From Gnetum montanum (taxonomy: Eukaryota > Streptophyta > Gnetopsida > Gnetales > Gnetaceae), in contig MNCI01024892.1 of the NCBI GenBank assembly GCA_015680685.1, positions 243,677 to 307,676 on the forward strand: DNA of 64,000 nt. Reading direction: 5' to 3'. Below the pieces are notes generated by a model. The model was not told the DNA's origin. It was given only the letters and a program-made list of their open reading frames with translations, and ran no database searches. Of this stretch, positions 9,285 to 20,139 are shown piece by piece (position 1 is the first letter of the stretch; each line of letters starts with the position of its first letter). The translations under genes were made by a program, and so were the position numbers.

Positions 9285-10754
9285 CTCAGAAACTAAGCAT
9301 TCTCTCCATCCCTGAAAGAGAGATCGTTCTGTGATGCGTCTTGCTCCAGAGCAAGCATTCCTTTCAGTTCTGTAAATGCTATGTGTGCAATAAAATGGTT
9401 TGTTTTGGCATATCCATGTGTTATTTCTTGTGCATTCAAATTAGTGTCTGTATTAGTTGAGGAATAAGTGCTTGAAAGTGCTTGGAAGGCGATGTAAGAT
9501 AGGGGCAAGGGATGGATTTGAGGAAATAGGGTCAGGGGAGAGGAAAGGTGCAGGCTGTGTTGTCATGAGCTATTACCATAGTGCAATCCCTCGTTGGAAT
9601 GCTTATGAGGGAGTCAACACGCATGGGTGTCTTTCTCTTTGGCTCTTGACCTCTCACCAAAGTGCTTAGAGATGGTTGATTTCTAGCCGAAATAATTGCA
9701 AAGAAGCTATCATGCCATTTTTTGGGCACTTGTCTCTTGTTCTTTTTTTAGCTTTTGTGTTTTTCGCTTTTTTTTGTGTTTTTTATGCTTTTTTGTTACA
9801 CACACGTTCACTTGAAGGCAATCTTTTCATCATTGTAGGATAGGTGTTTCCTCCCCGAGATTAGTTGTGTTACATCCATGTGAGGCTTTGACCTGCCCAC
9901 AGAAGCTTCCCATGGATGAATTGCATTACGTCCATCATGGGCTTGGTGGTTGGTCATGTGAAAGGGCTTTATGTGCATTAGGGAAGCTTGCAAAGAAGGT
10001 ATCAGAAATTGTAAGTATAAGGAATGGGGATTAAGTTGGCTGAAGGGAGGGTAGGATATGCACTCTCAAGTAGCTACGCTGATCGAAGTGAGTACTTTGA
10101 AACAACATAGTGCCTTGTTCTTGTGGTGAACGTGTTCATGAATGACGCCATCTTGGCTTTTATCCTGCAAACGCAATAGAGAGAAAACCAGAAAAAACAA
10201 CCATCAAATGAATTGAGGGAAAATTTCTACTTACTCAGGACACCCCCAGGATGTTAGGCACTATATCTGATGTGCACGATGTCTAGAGCAGGAAGGCCAG
10301 TGTAGGTTTCAGTAGTAGCAAGCCAGAAACTGAAGAGGCTAAGAGTGATGATGATGCTGGTGCTTAGGAATCCCCGCCAAAGGTAACCATCATGAAATCC
10401 AGCTCTAAGGTGAGAAGCCTAACAACTGAATGCCTTTTTTGAACTCTAACGATGATGAGGGTTGGAGGATGGCAGCATTATGGCTAGGCCACAATAGTGC
10501 TGGGACTTTAGCAGCAGGTGCTAACGGCAAGAGCTATGACCAAGATAATTGGCAGTGGTAGCGGTAGCTCCAGAAGGTAAGCAAAATGTTAAACAACATC
10601 TCTAGAAGATCAACAAGATGCTAGGGATGACGACACTGCATATCTCTAGAACTGCAACATCCCACCCCATCTGCCTAGGAAGCTCAAAGACGTGCACACT
10701 CGTTTATTCACAAGTTCACATGTGTGAACTGGAAGGTGTTGCATTGCAAACCCA
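9285..10754. other. Non-coding stretch: probable viral leader then Tat 3' region
   Basis: No supported gene. The first 150-700 bases may be viral leader: small hairpins at 9299-9322 and 9340-9356 and the poly(A) signal at 9389. The sequence at 9999-10007 (ggtatcaga) resembles part of a Met-tRNA primer-binding site but stops matching after nine bases. From about 10.1 kb onward it is likely the 3' non-coding region of the Tat element. The boundary between the two cannot be placed from one copy. Confidence 0.4.
9389..9394 (+). terminator. Candidate pararetroviral poly(A) signal
   Basis: AATAAA about 230 bases downstream of the predicted start near 9160, followed by a GT-rich stretch. Caulimovirids carry their poly(A) signal shortly after the transcription start so that a terminally redundant RNA is made, and this spacing fits. 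It lies 105 bases past the inverted-repeat edge, which suggests viral sequence continues beyond 9284 in this copy. Confidence 0.5.
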
Positions 10755-11061
10755 GCTTTAGGTCCTGGCAGACTGTCGAATGTGCTAGTTTAAGGTCCTA
10801 GCAGACCAATGTGCTAGTTTAAGGTCCTAGTAGACTGCTGTGCTAGTTTAACGTCGTAGCAGATGGGGGATGGTCAGTTTAAGGTCGTAGCGGACTATGC
10901 TGTGGGTGCCAGTTTTACATCATGGCCCAAAGACATGTTGTGCCAGTTTAATGTCATAGCAGACGTGTTATGCTAGTTTATAGTCATAATAGACTATCTA
11001 TGCTAATTTATAGTCATAGCAGACTATCTGTGCCAGTTTATAGTCATAGCAGACTATCTGT
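10755..11061. repeat. Minisatellite of about 30-40 bp units after integrase
   Basis: About nine to ten degenerate copies of a unit containing gctagtttaaggtcctagcagac, with variants such as gccagtttatagtcatagcagac toward the right. The array begins 35 bases after the integrase stop (11096). The same core occurs at 14685-14835 and, as gctagttttaggcc, at 19915-20060, always next to an end of a coding block of the Tat element. Confidence 0.8.
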
Positions 11062-11095
11062 TTACCTTACTTTACGTTTCGTGTAATCCTTCATG

Positions 11096-14000
11096 TTAAA
11101 CATAGTATGGCTTCAGGTACAAATGATTGATAGGATTTGGAAATTCGTTGCCATCTACGTCAGCTAGTTTGAATGCTCCATTCTCATAGGCTTTTGTAAC
11201 TACAAAGGGGCCTTCCTAGTTGGCTGAGAACTTGCTAATGGGTTCACGAATGACCTTGAGGACTAAGTCCCCCTTTTTGATCGGTCGTTGGTAAAAATTG
11301 TAGTGATGTTTCTGTCATTGCTTGTCTTGGTACCATTCAATGCGATTAAGTATTTGGATGCACTCCTCCTCTATGAAGTGAAGATCAATGATTCTTGACT
11401 CATTGTTTTGAGCTTCATCTATGACATTTGAAAGGATCATTCGAAGTGATGGGACCTACAATTCAAGAGGTAACACTACTTCAGTTCTGTATACCAGACT
11501 ATATGGACTCTTACTTGTAGCTATTTTTCACATTGTGCGATAAGCCCAAAGCACGTAGAGGATTTGCTCGTGCCATCACCTCTTGCTGTTGCTAAGCATT
11601 CTTTTCAAAAAGTTAATGATAACTTTGTTGGTAGCCTTTGCTTGGCCATTTGCTTGGGGGTAATAGGACAATGAGAAGGAATGTTTGTTACTAAGATTTT
11701 TGCAAAAGGATTTGGTTTCTGTGCTACTGAATGGTGGCCCATTGTTGGTAACAATAGTCATGGGAAGGCCAAACTGTGTAACTATGTTATCTATCATGAA
11801 CTTGCAAACTTGTTGGGACATGGTCTTTCTAAGGGGAATAGCTTCTACCCATTTTGTAAAATACTTAGTTGTGGTAATGATGAAGCTATTCCCTATAAAA
11901 TACTTAGGTGTAATGGATCGTATGATGTCTAGTCCCCAACATTGGAAAGGCCATGTGATCTATGTGGTATGCAATTTGGTAGGTGATACGTGTATAAGGT
12001 TCCCATGGCATTGACACACATCTCATGTTCTAACCTTGGAAATCCAATCACATTCCACGCAAGGTCAATAGTAGCCTAGATGTCTAATTTTTGCTGCCAT
12101 AGCCCTAGGAGCTATGTGCCCTCCACATAATCCCTCATGGACTTGATTGACAATTTTTTGTGCCTCGTCCCCCCTAACACAAGCTAGCAATATCTCATCA
12201 TAAGAACGTCTGCATAAAGTTTTGTCTCCTACGAGAACATATTGTCGTGCTCGCTTTCGTATTGCATCTTTTAAGGCCAGTGTCAGGCCACATGGGGGTT
12301 CACCATGTTGGAGGTATGTTTTAACATCATCATACCATTCTTGAGTATGTGTTGCACCTATAGATGCAATGTGTACTGTGTGAATGATGGGATTGATGCA
12401 TTTCACTATCGAAGTAGGCATGGTAGCAAACATATGTGATGGCACGCTTACCGCTAATGTTGCTAATGCATCTACTATAGTGTTTTCACTGCGGGGCACA
12501 TGTTGAATATCTAGTGTCGTGAATTGCTTTAGTAAGTACTTGGCCAAATCATAGTAAGGCTGCAGATGCTATGCTTTGCAAGCATATACCTTTGTTACTT
12601 GGTTAACAACTAGTTGCAAGTCACCTGGAATTGTTAAGCTTTAGATGCCCAATTCCCAGGCTACTAAGATGCCCCTAAGTAGACCCTTGTATTCTGCCAC
12701 ATTATTTGTGCAAAGGAATGTGAAGTGATATGTGAAAGGTCAGATCTCCCCAAAGGGGAATGTGAGAATAATAGTAGCACTACTACTTTTTGTAGTTGAA
12801 GCCCCATCAAAGTGGAGGATGGCTTTGAAGTTTTTTGGTACTAGGCTTATGCTGTTAACATGTTCATCTAGGAACTCAGGTTCTATCACTGCTTAGTCAT
12901 TGGTAGGCAAGGTTGTAAGTTGCGTAGCTATAGCTTGACCTTTTACAGATGGTTGTGCTACATAGTATAGGTCAAATTTTCGCAGTTATGGCCTTCCATC
13001 GGGCTATCCTACTACTTTCGTATATGTTGGTTGTAATAGCCCAAAGTATGTTATTCTTGCAAATAATGTTTACTTAGCTACAAAAAAATTAATTCCTCCA
13101 TTTCTTAAACGCAAATACTAAAGCAAGATAATTTTTCTCTACTTCGTTGTATTTGGCTTCATAGGCTATTAAGGCATGACTCAAGTAATAGACAGAGATT
13201 TCAGAACCGTCATTCCTCTTTTTGGCAAAGCAAGGCATCAATAGATGTGTTTGAGGTGGCAAGGTAAATGTAAAATGACTTGTCTCTCAGGGGAGGATAA
13301 ATAGTGGGCAGATGGGCAAGCTCTTTCTTTAGGTTATCAAAGGCTTCTTGACATTGGTTTGTCCACTCAAAGTTAAGTCCCTTTTTCAGCAGGTGTTGCA
13401 TTGGGTGTAATTTCTTAGTTAACCTTGCAATAAATCTCCTTATGGATTGGACTTTACCCTGTAGCCCACAAAACTCTTTAAGGTTTGTAGGTGGTGCTAA
13501 GTTAACGATAGCTTTAACTTTATCAAGGTCTACACGTATCCCCATTTCTGACACTACAAAGCCTAACATGAGTCTAGTTTTGACTTCGAAAACACATTTT
13601 CTGGGATTGAGGCATAGTTCATGCCTACGACAACGTTGAAGGACCAAGTTTAGGTCGTTTGAATGGTCAATAGCTTTTTCAGATTTAACAGATATATCGT
13701 CCACGTAATCGTTTAGCTTTTCTAAAAGGTAATCACGAAAGATGTAGGTCATCGCCCACTGGTATGTTGCTCCTACATTCTTTAGCCCAAAGGGCATCAT
13801 TATGTAGCAGAAGGTTCTCCAAGGGGTCATAAAGGTAGTTTCTATCTAATGTTCTGGGTTTATGCAGATTTGGTTGTAGCTTGAGAATCCATTCGAAAAG
13901 GATAGTAAGGCATGACCGGCCGTAGTATTGATAAGTTAGTCAATGGTAGGCAATGGAAAATCATCCTTAATCATCGCTTTGTTCAAATCCTAGAATTCTA

Positions 14001-14584
14001 TACAAATTCGTATACCCCTAATTTTCTTAGAAATGAAAATGATGTTTGACACCCATTCTAAATAATCAACCACTCGAATGAACCCAGCTTGGTAAAGTTT
14101 AGTGATTTCACTATGCATAGCTAAGGCGATCTCTGGTTTGATCTTACGGGCTTTTTGTTTGACCACCTTGACTTGTGAGTCTACTATGATGTTGTGTTGT
14201 ATGATTCGTGGGTCTAAGCTTGGCATGTCTTCGTACGACCATGCAAACACTTCAGCGCTATCATTGAGGATGCTAGAGATGCTTTGTTTAACCTGTGACT
14301 CTAGTAACGAGCTAACTTTTAATGTTTTTGCCTCCCCTTTGGATGTAGTCATGGGGATTTCGACAAGAGGATCCTCAATTACATCACGACCCTCTAAATC
14401 TAGAGTTTGGACTAGATGTTTGGGCTAGTCCAGGGATGTTTCTAAGGATACTATGTTGGTATCATAGGGGGAAGGTTCCAAATCCACCAACTCTATGTTC
14501 AAGCATCTCATGAGCCTGCCATGGGGCCCTATCAAAATTAAGGGTGAATGGAGATCATCATGTGTAGTCATTTTCCCAAGCAAC
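11096..14584 (-). pseudogene. pol: Tat-type pol: RT, RNase H, second RNase H, integrase
   Basis: RT spans about 14350-13600: MPSLDP near the start, PFGLKNVGATYQ and YVDDISV. One frame holds RT from 14584 to 13210. A single frame change follows, and the first RNase H remnant, a second RNase H (FDGAST at about 12820, NNVAEYKG, GDLQLV) and integrase share one frame to the TAA at 11096-11098. Integrase has an HxxC2 zinc-finger start (HEGLCGGH, about 12150), GLDII, TNNGPPF and GQAKATNK; the second Asp and the Glu of the DDE triad are changed to Asn and Lys. About a dozen in-frame stops, mostly TAG at expected Gln or Trp codons. It would reverse-transcribe and integrate the element; now inactive. 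Confidence 0.9.
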
Positions 14585-14610
14585 CTATGATAATAAGTAG
14601 AAAAACCAAG
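14585..14610 (-). promoter_or_regulatory. Candidate splice acceptor before RT
   Basis: On the minus strand a pyrimidine-rich tttttctacttattatcatag ends with AG at 14586-14585, right before the open RT frame. Ogre-type relatives have an intron between protease and RT, so an acceptor here is plausible. I found no equally good donor after the protease (near 20140), so this is inference. Confidence 0.35.
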
Positions 14611-14684
14611 TTAAGTGATATCTGCTTAAGACGGCAACATGCAATGAAATATATGCAAAGTAAGTGTGCATCGTTAAAGAGTTT

Positions 14685-14835
14685 CCAATTTAAGGTCTTA
14701 GCGGATTTTAACTGTGCAAAATTGTACACTAAAATTGCTAGTTTAAGGTTGTAGTGGACTGTCACTAGGTTTAAAATGTAAAGGGGATGTTAAAATTTCC
14801 AATTTAAGGTCGTAGTAGACTGTAACTGAGTTTAA
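14685..14835. repeat. Minisatellite copies before RT
   Basis: Three copies of ccaatttaaggtcgtagtagac / gctagtttaaggttgtagtgg at about 14685, 14738 and 14797, with aactgagtttaaaatgtaaa-like spacers. Same core motif as the array at 10755-11061. Confidence 0.7.
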
Positions 14836-14875
14836 AATGTAAAAGGATGAAGTGAAAATTATAGTGCATTTACTT

Positions 14876-16030
14876 ACTATGCTGTAGCTGCGTGCTATGC
14901 TACAGTAGACCCATGCTACATTGTAGGGGACAGGGGCATTCCGCATTATGCATGGGATGTGGAACACTCTGGAAAGTAACAGGTGTTTTAATCGTGTAGG
15001 CTATAAATAAAGGATTACCCATGGTAATCTTGTCACTTTCACTATCAGAGCTTACACCTAGAGTGTAGCACGGTTGGGCTAAGAGATAGCATAGTAGTTG
15101 CAGCGTAGCAGTCAATACACCTGAGTTTGTTTGCAAGACAATGGCACGCAGAAGTGAACACTGGCATTAGGGCCTTGTCAACATAGACGAGGGGGAGCAC
15201 ACTTTGCAATGTCTCCCCAGGGTGAGCATTGAGGAGTGGCAAGAGGCCCCATCCACCCGATAGGTCGCTACGCTACTCTTGCTTTCATGGTGCAATTTGC
15301 AATTTATTGAATGGGATTGTTATTATAGTCACTGCCTCTTGGTTGCTATGGTCATTATTTTCACTATGCTACAATTTTTGTTATTACCTTGACTACCACT
15401 TTAGCCACTACGTTATGGCTGTCGCTACTTTAGCCGCAATGGCTAAGGCAATCGCTACGCTACGGTTGGTACATGGCGCTGCCCTGACCACCATTGTTGG
15501 GAATGGGAGATGCACCATCCCAAGAGTTTGAAGGGTTCTGAGTCAACATAGTACGCACTCTGGGTAGCATAGCACCCATGGAGGGAATTCTGGCTTGCAA
15601 GGTTTTTTAGGCAGCGTAGCATAGCACGTTGTATGTTACATTTCATGTAGTAGGATAGGATGGGGGTAATGAAAATGTTGTATGTATTTTTCTTAGGCTG
15701 TGTTACTTCTAACATTGTGACTATTAGACCATTGTGTTTTCGGTGGTCGCTATGCTACGCTGTTACACTGCTACGTTGGCAGGCCCGCTACGCTGCCCGG
15801 GGTGTGGTCATTATGCCATGCTACACGTAACGTAGCCACTACATTGTGCCAGGCATACCTGCTACACTATGCTACGTGTAACATAGCTGCTACATTGTGT
15901 AGTGTATGCTCATTACGCTACGTTATGCGTAACATAGCTATTACGCTATGCAGAGTGTATTTGTTATGTTGTGTCACACACTACACTGCTACGCTGCACA
16001 TGACATGGCTGCTACGCTATACAGGATGAG
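14876..16030. repeat. Dense field of GCTACGCTA-type palindromes
   Basis: Repeated gctacgctatgctac, cgtagcatagc and relatives, at about 14880-14925, 15065-15115, 15265-15275, 15450-15465, 15605-15625 and almost continuously from 15745 to 16025. In the last part the unit recurs about every 35-60 bases as gctacrctatgctacgtgtaacgtagc. No coding region is supported. It lies just upstream of the plus-strand spliced gene and could include its promoter region. Confidence 0.7.
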
Positions 16031-16399
16031 TCGCGAGGATGGAACTGATACTTTGCAAAAAATTAGGTTTGTCTCACCATACCAAGGTTGTACTGTTTAG
16101 CACTTGGAAAAAAATTTGTACACCAGGGGTTACGCTACACTATTTAGTAACCATCACTTGAACACTGTATTAATGCTTTATGCTATGTCATGTAGGGTCA
16201 TGTTAAAACCCATCCTGGTCATGCTTAAGTTGGTAGGTGTCTTGTGCTGCCTAAGTGCACCTGTAGCCAACATCCCCCCACCTCACGCGCGAGTAAGAGA
16301 CCAGGTGGTCTGGTTCTAGGAAGGTGCATGGGAGTTCTTAGAGTTTCTCCTTCACCATTTTAGTGTGATAGTGTGGTCACACTTGTTGGCAGAGACAAC
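16031..16399 (+). other. Stretch before the plus-strand spliced gene
   Basis: No clear coding frame. It follows the palindrome field and leads into the first recognisable coding stretch near 16400. It probably contains the 5' end of the plus-strand gene, but I see no convincing TATA box or start codon. Confidence 0.3.
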
Positions 16400-19300
16400 T
16401 GCTGTTCTTGTTGAAACGCTGTTGCCTAGGGCAAATCGAGCCATCTTGAAGTTTATGGCTGATGGGTCCATTGAAGGCGAAGGGGCAGAAGGCTCAAATT
16501 AGCACCCAAGAGGCTTGAGACGCTTATGTTGGATTTGGGCTATGCCCAAATTTAAATGCTATCATCAATACAACACATTATTCATTGGCCTTCACATGGG
16601 CACCTTCTTCCAGAATCCACATGGGACCATCTATTGTGCTAGTGGGTGAGTCCTATGAAGATGTTTTAAACATTTTGTATTATTTTTCTTACGTAGTTGA
16701 AATGCTTATTGTATTCTATATGTTACTAGGTTTGTAATTGACAAGGATGGTCTTCACGATCACGAGGGGACATTGGCGTTGACCCAAACGGCCTTACAAG
16801 AGTTCTCTTTTGCTGGGAACATGCACGCCAACGTCATAGAATAACTTGGGGCTGATTTCAGAACCTATCCAACCAAGTATGCTAAGTTCTATGTGAAATG
16901 CAAGGAACTTGGATGGTTGGATAGCAAATGGGCATCCCACTAAGCACTTACTGTGGAGGACGTTGTAGTGGAAATCCCACCATTTCCTACGACATTCACA
17001 CCTGGTGTGTTAGATTATGCACTCGTTTTCATATGTTCAAGTGATTGATTTTGTTTTTTTCTTTTGTTAATTTTGTTGTTAATTATTACGGTAGCAGGCG
17101 AATCCCAAGAGGTTACAGTAATCACCTCCGAACGTGATGAAACTAACCTCTTCTTCAAATACAGGGAAGTGGATGAGACACAACGTTGGCTATGCAATGG
17201 GGGCCCCAGCCACCCTTGTTCACAATGTTCAAGAGGATGGGCTCATTGATTTATTCTTAGCAGTAAATCCAAGTGTCCCTGCTGTAGAAATGCTCTCCTT
17301 AGTTGATTCTTTTTTCAAAAAGGCTGATCACTTCTACATAGGATTCATAATGTGTGGGTGGTGTTTGAGATTACTGATAGCCTTTTTGTAGATCTTTTCA
17401 GTGTTCCCTCTAATGGTCTACCTATAGGGGATAAGACCAACAAGGATGTAAACCATCAAGGGGATATAGAGGAATGGCTCGGGATGAGCAAAGACTAAAA
17501 GAAAATCTACATGCATAAGGTCAAGCTAGAGATAGCCCAAAAGGTTTACCCTATCTTCTGAGCTCGTGCTTTCCCCAAGCTACTCTCACAAGGGAAAATT
17601 CTTGGAGTAGAGTAGGCTTGGATCATGAGGGATGTCATGAAAGAAGGGACTCGCTATAATTAGGCCAAATACCTTTCTGAAGGCTTGCAGGCTGAAATGA
17701 TTAAGCTTCGTGAGAAGGTTGACGCATGTTTCAACATACACTTCGCCTTCTTCATAGCTTGCTTGCGATAGTTTGTGAAATTCTTGGTGGTTCGAGAGAA
17801 TGGAATCTGGGTGGTGCAGGATTGCACCCAGATATCCAAATTGTGGATCTACCAAGTGTTCTGCACCACTTGATCCCAAGACCCCCTAGAAGTTATTGGG
17901 GAGTCTCTTTCGATAATGACGAAGGATTAGGTGGGATGTCCCTTTCATGCACCAGACAGTGTTGGAGAGGCACCTCCCACTAACACAAGCAATGTGCTAA
18001 GGGAGGCATGTCTGATTTCAGAAGTGGTGAAATCCAAGTTGCAATGCAACAAGTCTTGTCCTGTGGAAGAGCCTCGAAGCACTAGTGAAGAAAGAGGCAG
18101 AAAGTTGCGAATGAAGGTTCACAAAGTGTAGCACACAGTTGGTAAGTATGTTTAGTTGTCTCACTAGTCACCCCCCTCCCCTTTGTGTGAAACTAGTATG
18201 CTTACTTTAAATGTGTTTAATAGAAGAAGAAGAAGAAGTTTTGGCCCCTAAGGTAGGGGTCCTAGCTGTAGAAGAAGAAGAGGCCTTGGCTATAGCAGAA
18301 GAAGCCCCTGCTACCAATGATCCTTTCGCAGAGTGTGCCCTAGCACCTAAGGGGTACATGATGGTTGAATACACCACCACACTGTTGAGACAACTAGAGG
18401 GGAAAGGGATACATTTTGATGCCGATGAGTTTGACCATTTGCTTGACAGTGTATCAATGGATGATCCCCCCGCTCTCATCCCTTCTTGGGTAGGAGCTTT
18501 GCACTATCGTTTGTGTTACTTCTTAGTTTTTTTGTCCTCCTCTTCGTGATGCTAACATGTTTTTTTGCACAGTGGACACCATTGCTAAGGTACCTGATTC
18601 TTCTTCTTCAATCCACCTCCAACCATGGATAGAGACCCCAGATAAATTTTCTTTTATGGAAGGGGTGGTTGATGACATGATCAACTGCCTAAGGTAGATT
18701 GATCCTTAGATAGGTGTGTTCAAATTACAATGTTGGGCTCTCTAAGTTATTGCATTTTTTCCATCATCCCATGACTAATGCTTTCTCATGTGTGATTGAC
18801 AGCTTCTCGTCTTAAGTGGGATCCTAGATAGGCAGTCAAGGTTGACGCTGTGCCTAAACTCCCACTAGAGGTAATTGAGGTGCCTCGTGATGTATACGAG
18901 GAAATGAGAAAATGTGTGCTATACTTGGCACGATCATTATGGGAGTGTAGGCGTGTCAACGAGGACCTCTGGAAGCAGGTCCAGAAGTTGGAGAAAGAGA
19001 AAGCTAGCCAAGTGGTCGAGTTGAAAAATCTACAGTCAAGAAATGAATTTTTATTGGCCTGCGACACTTCAAATGGCAGTTGGTACATGACTGTAATTGA
19101 TTACGCAAGATATTGGTCAGCCGTGCGAGGGAAAAATGAAGCTACCTGGGAAATAATTGAGCAACACTTGCAGATGGATCTCCTGGCCCAGAAAAATTAG
19201 GACTCGAAGGACTACATCGCCAAAGTGTATGAATGGGGGCAAGCACAAAAGAATCATAAGCATATGTACAAAGTGGAATGTGCTACCTACCATTGGAAAT

Positions 19301-19771
19301 ATTGCGATGCTTTCGTTGAGTTGCATACCCATAAGTTATTTCTTGATGTAATTGGTGCTGCTAGGGCCTATGAAAAATTTATGTAATAGGTAGTGGTCAG
19401 TGAGTCTCCCGAAAGAGAGATGACTTTACCTTCTGGGGAGACCACTACTACCACCATTTCTCCAAGGACACCCAGATGGATGGTTGTGGAGAAGGGGAAA
19501 GTTGTGGCAAGCGTCAATCTAGGGAAAGAAGATTAGGCCAACCTAACCAAGGAGGAGATTCTATAGTGTCTAGTAGCTAGCATAGACAAGATACCCCCTG
19601 AGATGGATGTGGGCCCATCTCAAGTTAGCCCCTTTCTATTGTATTATAATTTATTTCATGAGAGCCTTATTGTAATTCAATTCATTATTTTGTTTTTGTT
19701 TTATGTAGGATCCAAATGGAGGTGTGGGACCTAGTGGAGCAAGGGATGAAAATACTAGTGAAGACTTGTAA
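16400..19771 (+). pseudogene. Antisense, intron-containing gene inside the Tat element, unknown function (decayed)
   Basis: Long coding stretches on the strand opposite the retrotransposon, joined across six plausible introns: 16646-16729, about 17005-17097, 18142-18223, 18490-18572, 18694-18802 and 19624-19708. Five are 82-109 bp with GT donor and AG acceptor, the best donor being GGTAAGTATG at 18141. The largest exon (17098-18141) keeps one frame over about 250 codons from 17360 despite seven or more stops. The last large exon (18803-19623) starts with a heptad-like Glu/Lys-rich segment (residues about 15-80). The ORF ends at TAA 19769-19771. Tat elements are known to carry extra ORFs, some antisense, usually between integrase and the 3' LTR; here it lies between protease and RT. 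No family recognised; a captured host gene is an alternative. Confidence 0.6.
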
Positions 19772-20139
19772 TGTGATGAAAAAAAGGTTTTATTTTTGTT
19801 TTTCCATTTTATTTTTTTGACCTTTATTGTATGGACTCAAATTTAATGGAGAGTAAAAAATGAAAGACTTATTTCATTTCTTTTGGTTAATGTTTTATTA
19901 ATGTGCTTGGGCCCCTTGTTCTAGTTTTAGGCCATTTCGGGCCATCGCTAGTTTTAGGCTATTTCGGGCCAAATGTAATATAATTTTCAATAGTGAGGTT
20001 GCTAGTTTTAGGCCTTGGCAGGTTGTAGTGATGGCTTAAGGTCATTTTGGGCCATTGATAAGATAATTAATGCAAATGATGGTCATGATGAAAACAACAA
20101 ACATAATGCAAACAGTGAACATAATGAAAAATCATATGA
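19772..20139. repeat. Non-coding stretch with GCTAGTTTTAGGCC repeats
   Basis: Three copies of gctagttttaggc(c/t)atttcgggcc or gctagttttaggccttggcagg at about 19920, 19946 and 20010, plus ggcttaaggtcattttgggcc at 20033. This is the third place where this core motif borders a coding block of the element. The T-rich part just after 19771 may hold the end of the plus-strand transcript. Confidence 0.6.

Noticed and set aside
9998-10012. ggtatcagaaattg as the pararetroviral Met-tRNA primer-binding site
   Set aside because: Only nine of twelve bases match, it lies over 800 bases after the predicted start, and there is no second copy to test it.
10755-11061. A CRISPR-like array of repeats and spacers
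   Set aside because: Repeats are degenerate, spacing is uneven and spacers are repeat-derived; the DNA is plant nuclear and no cas gene exists.
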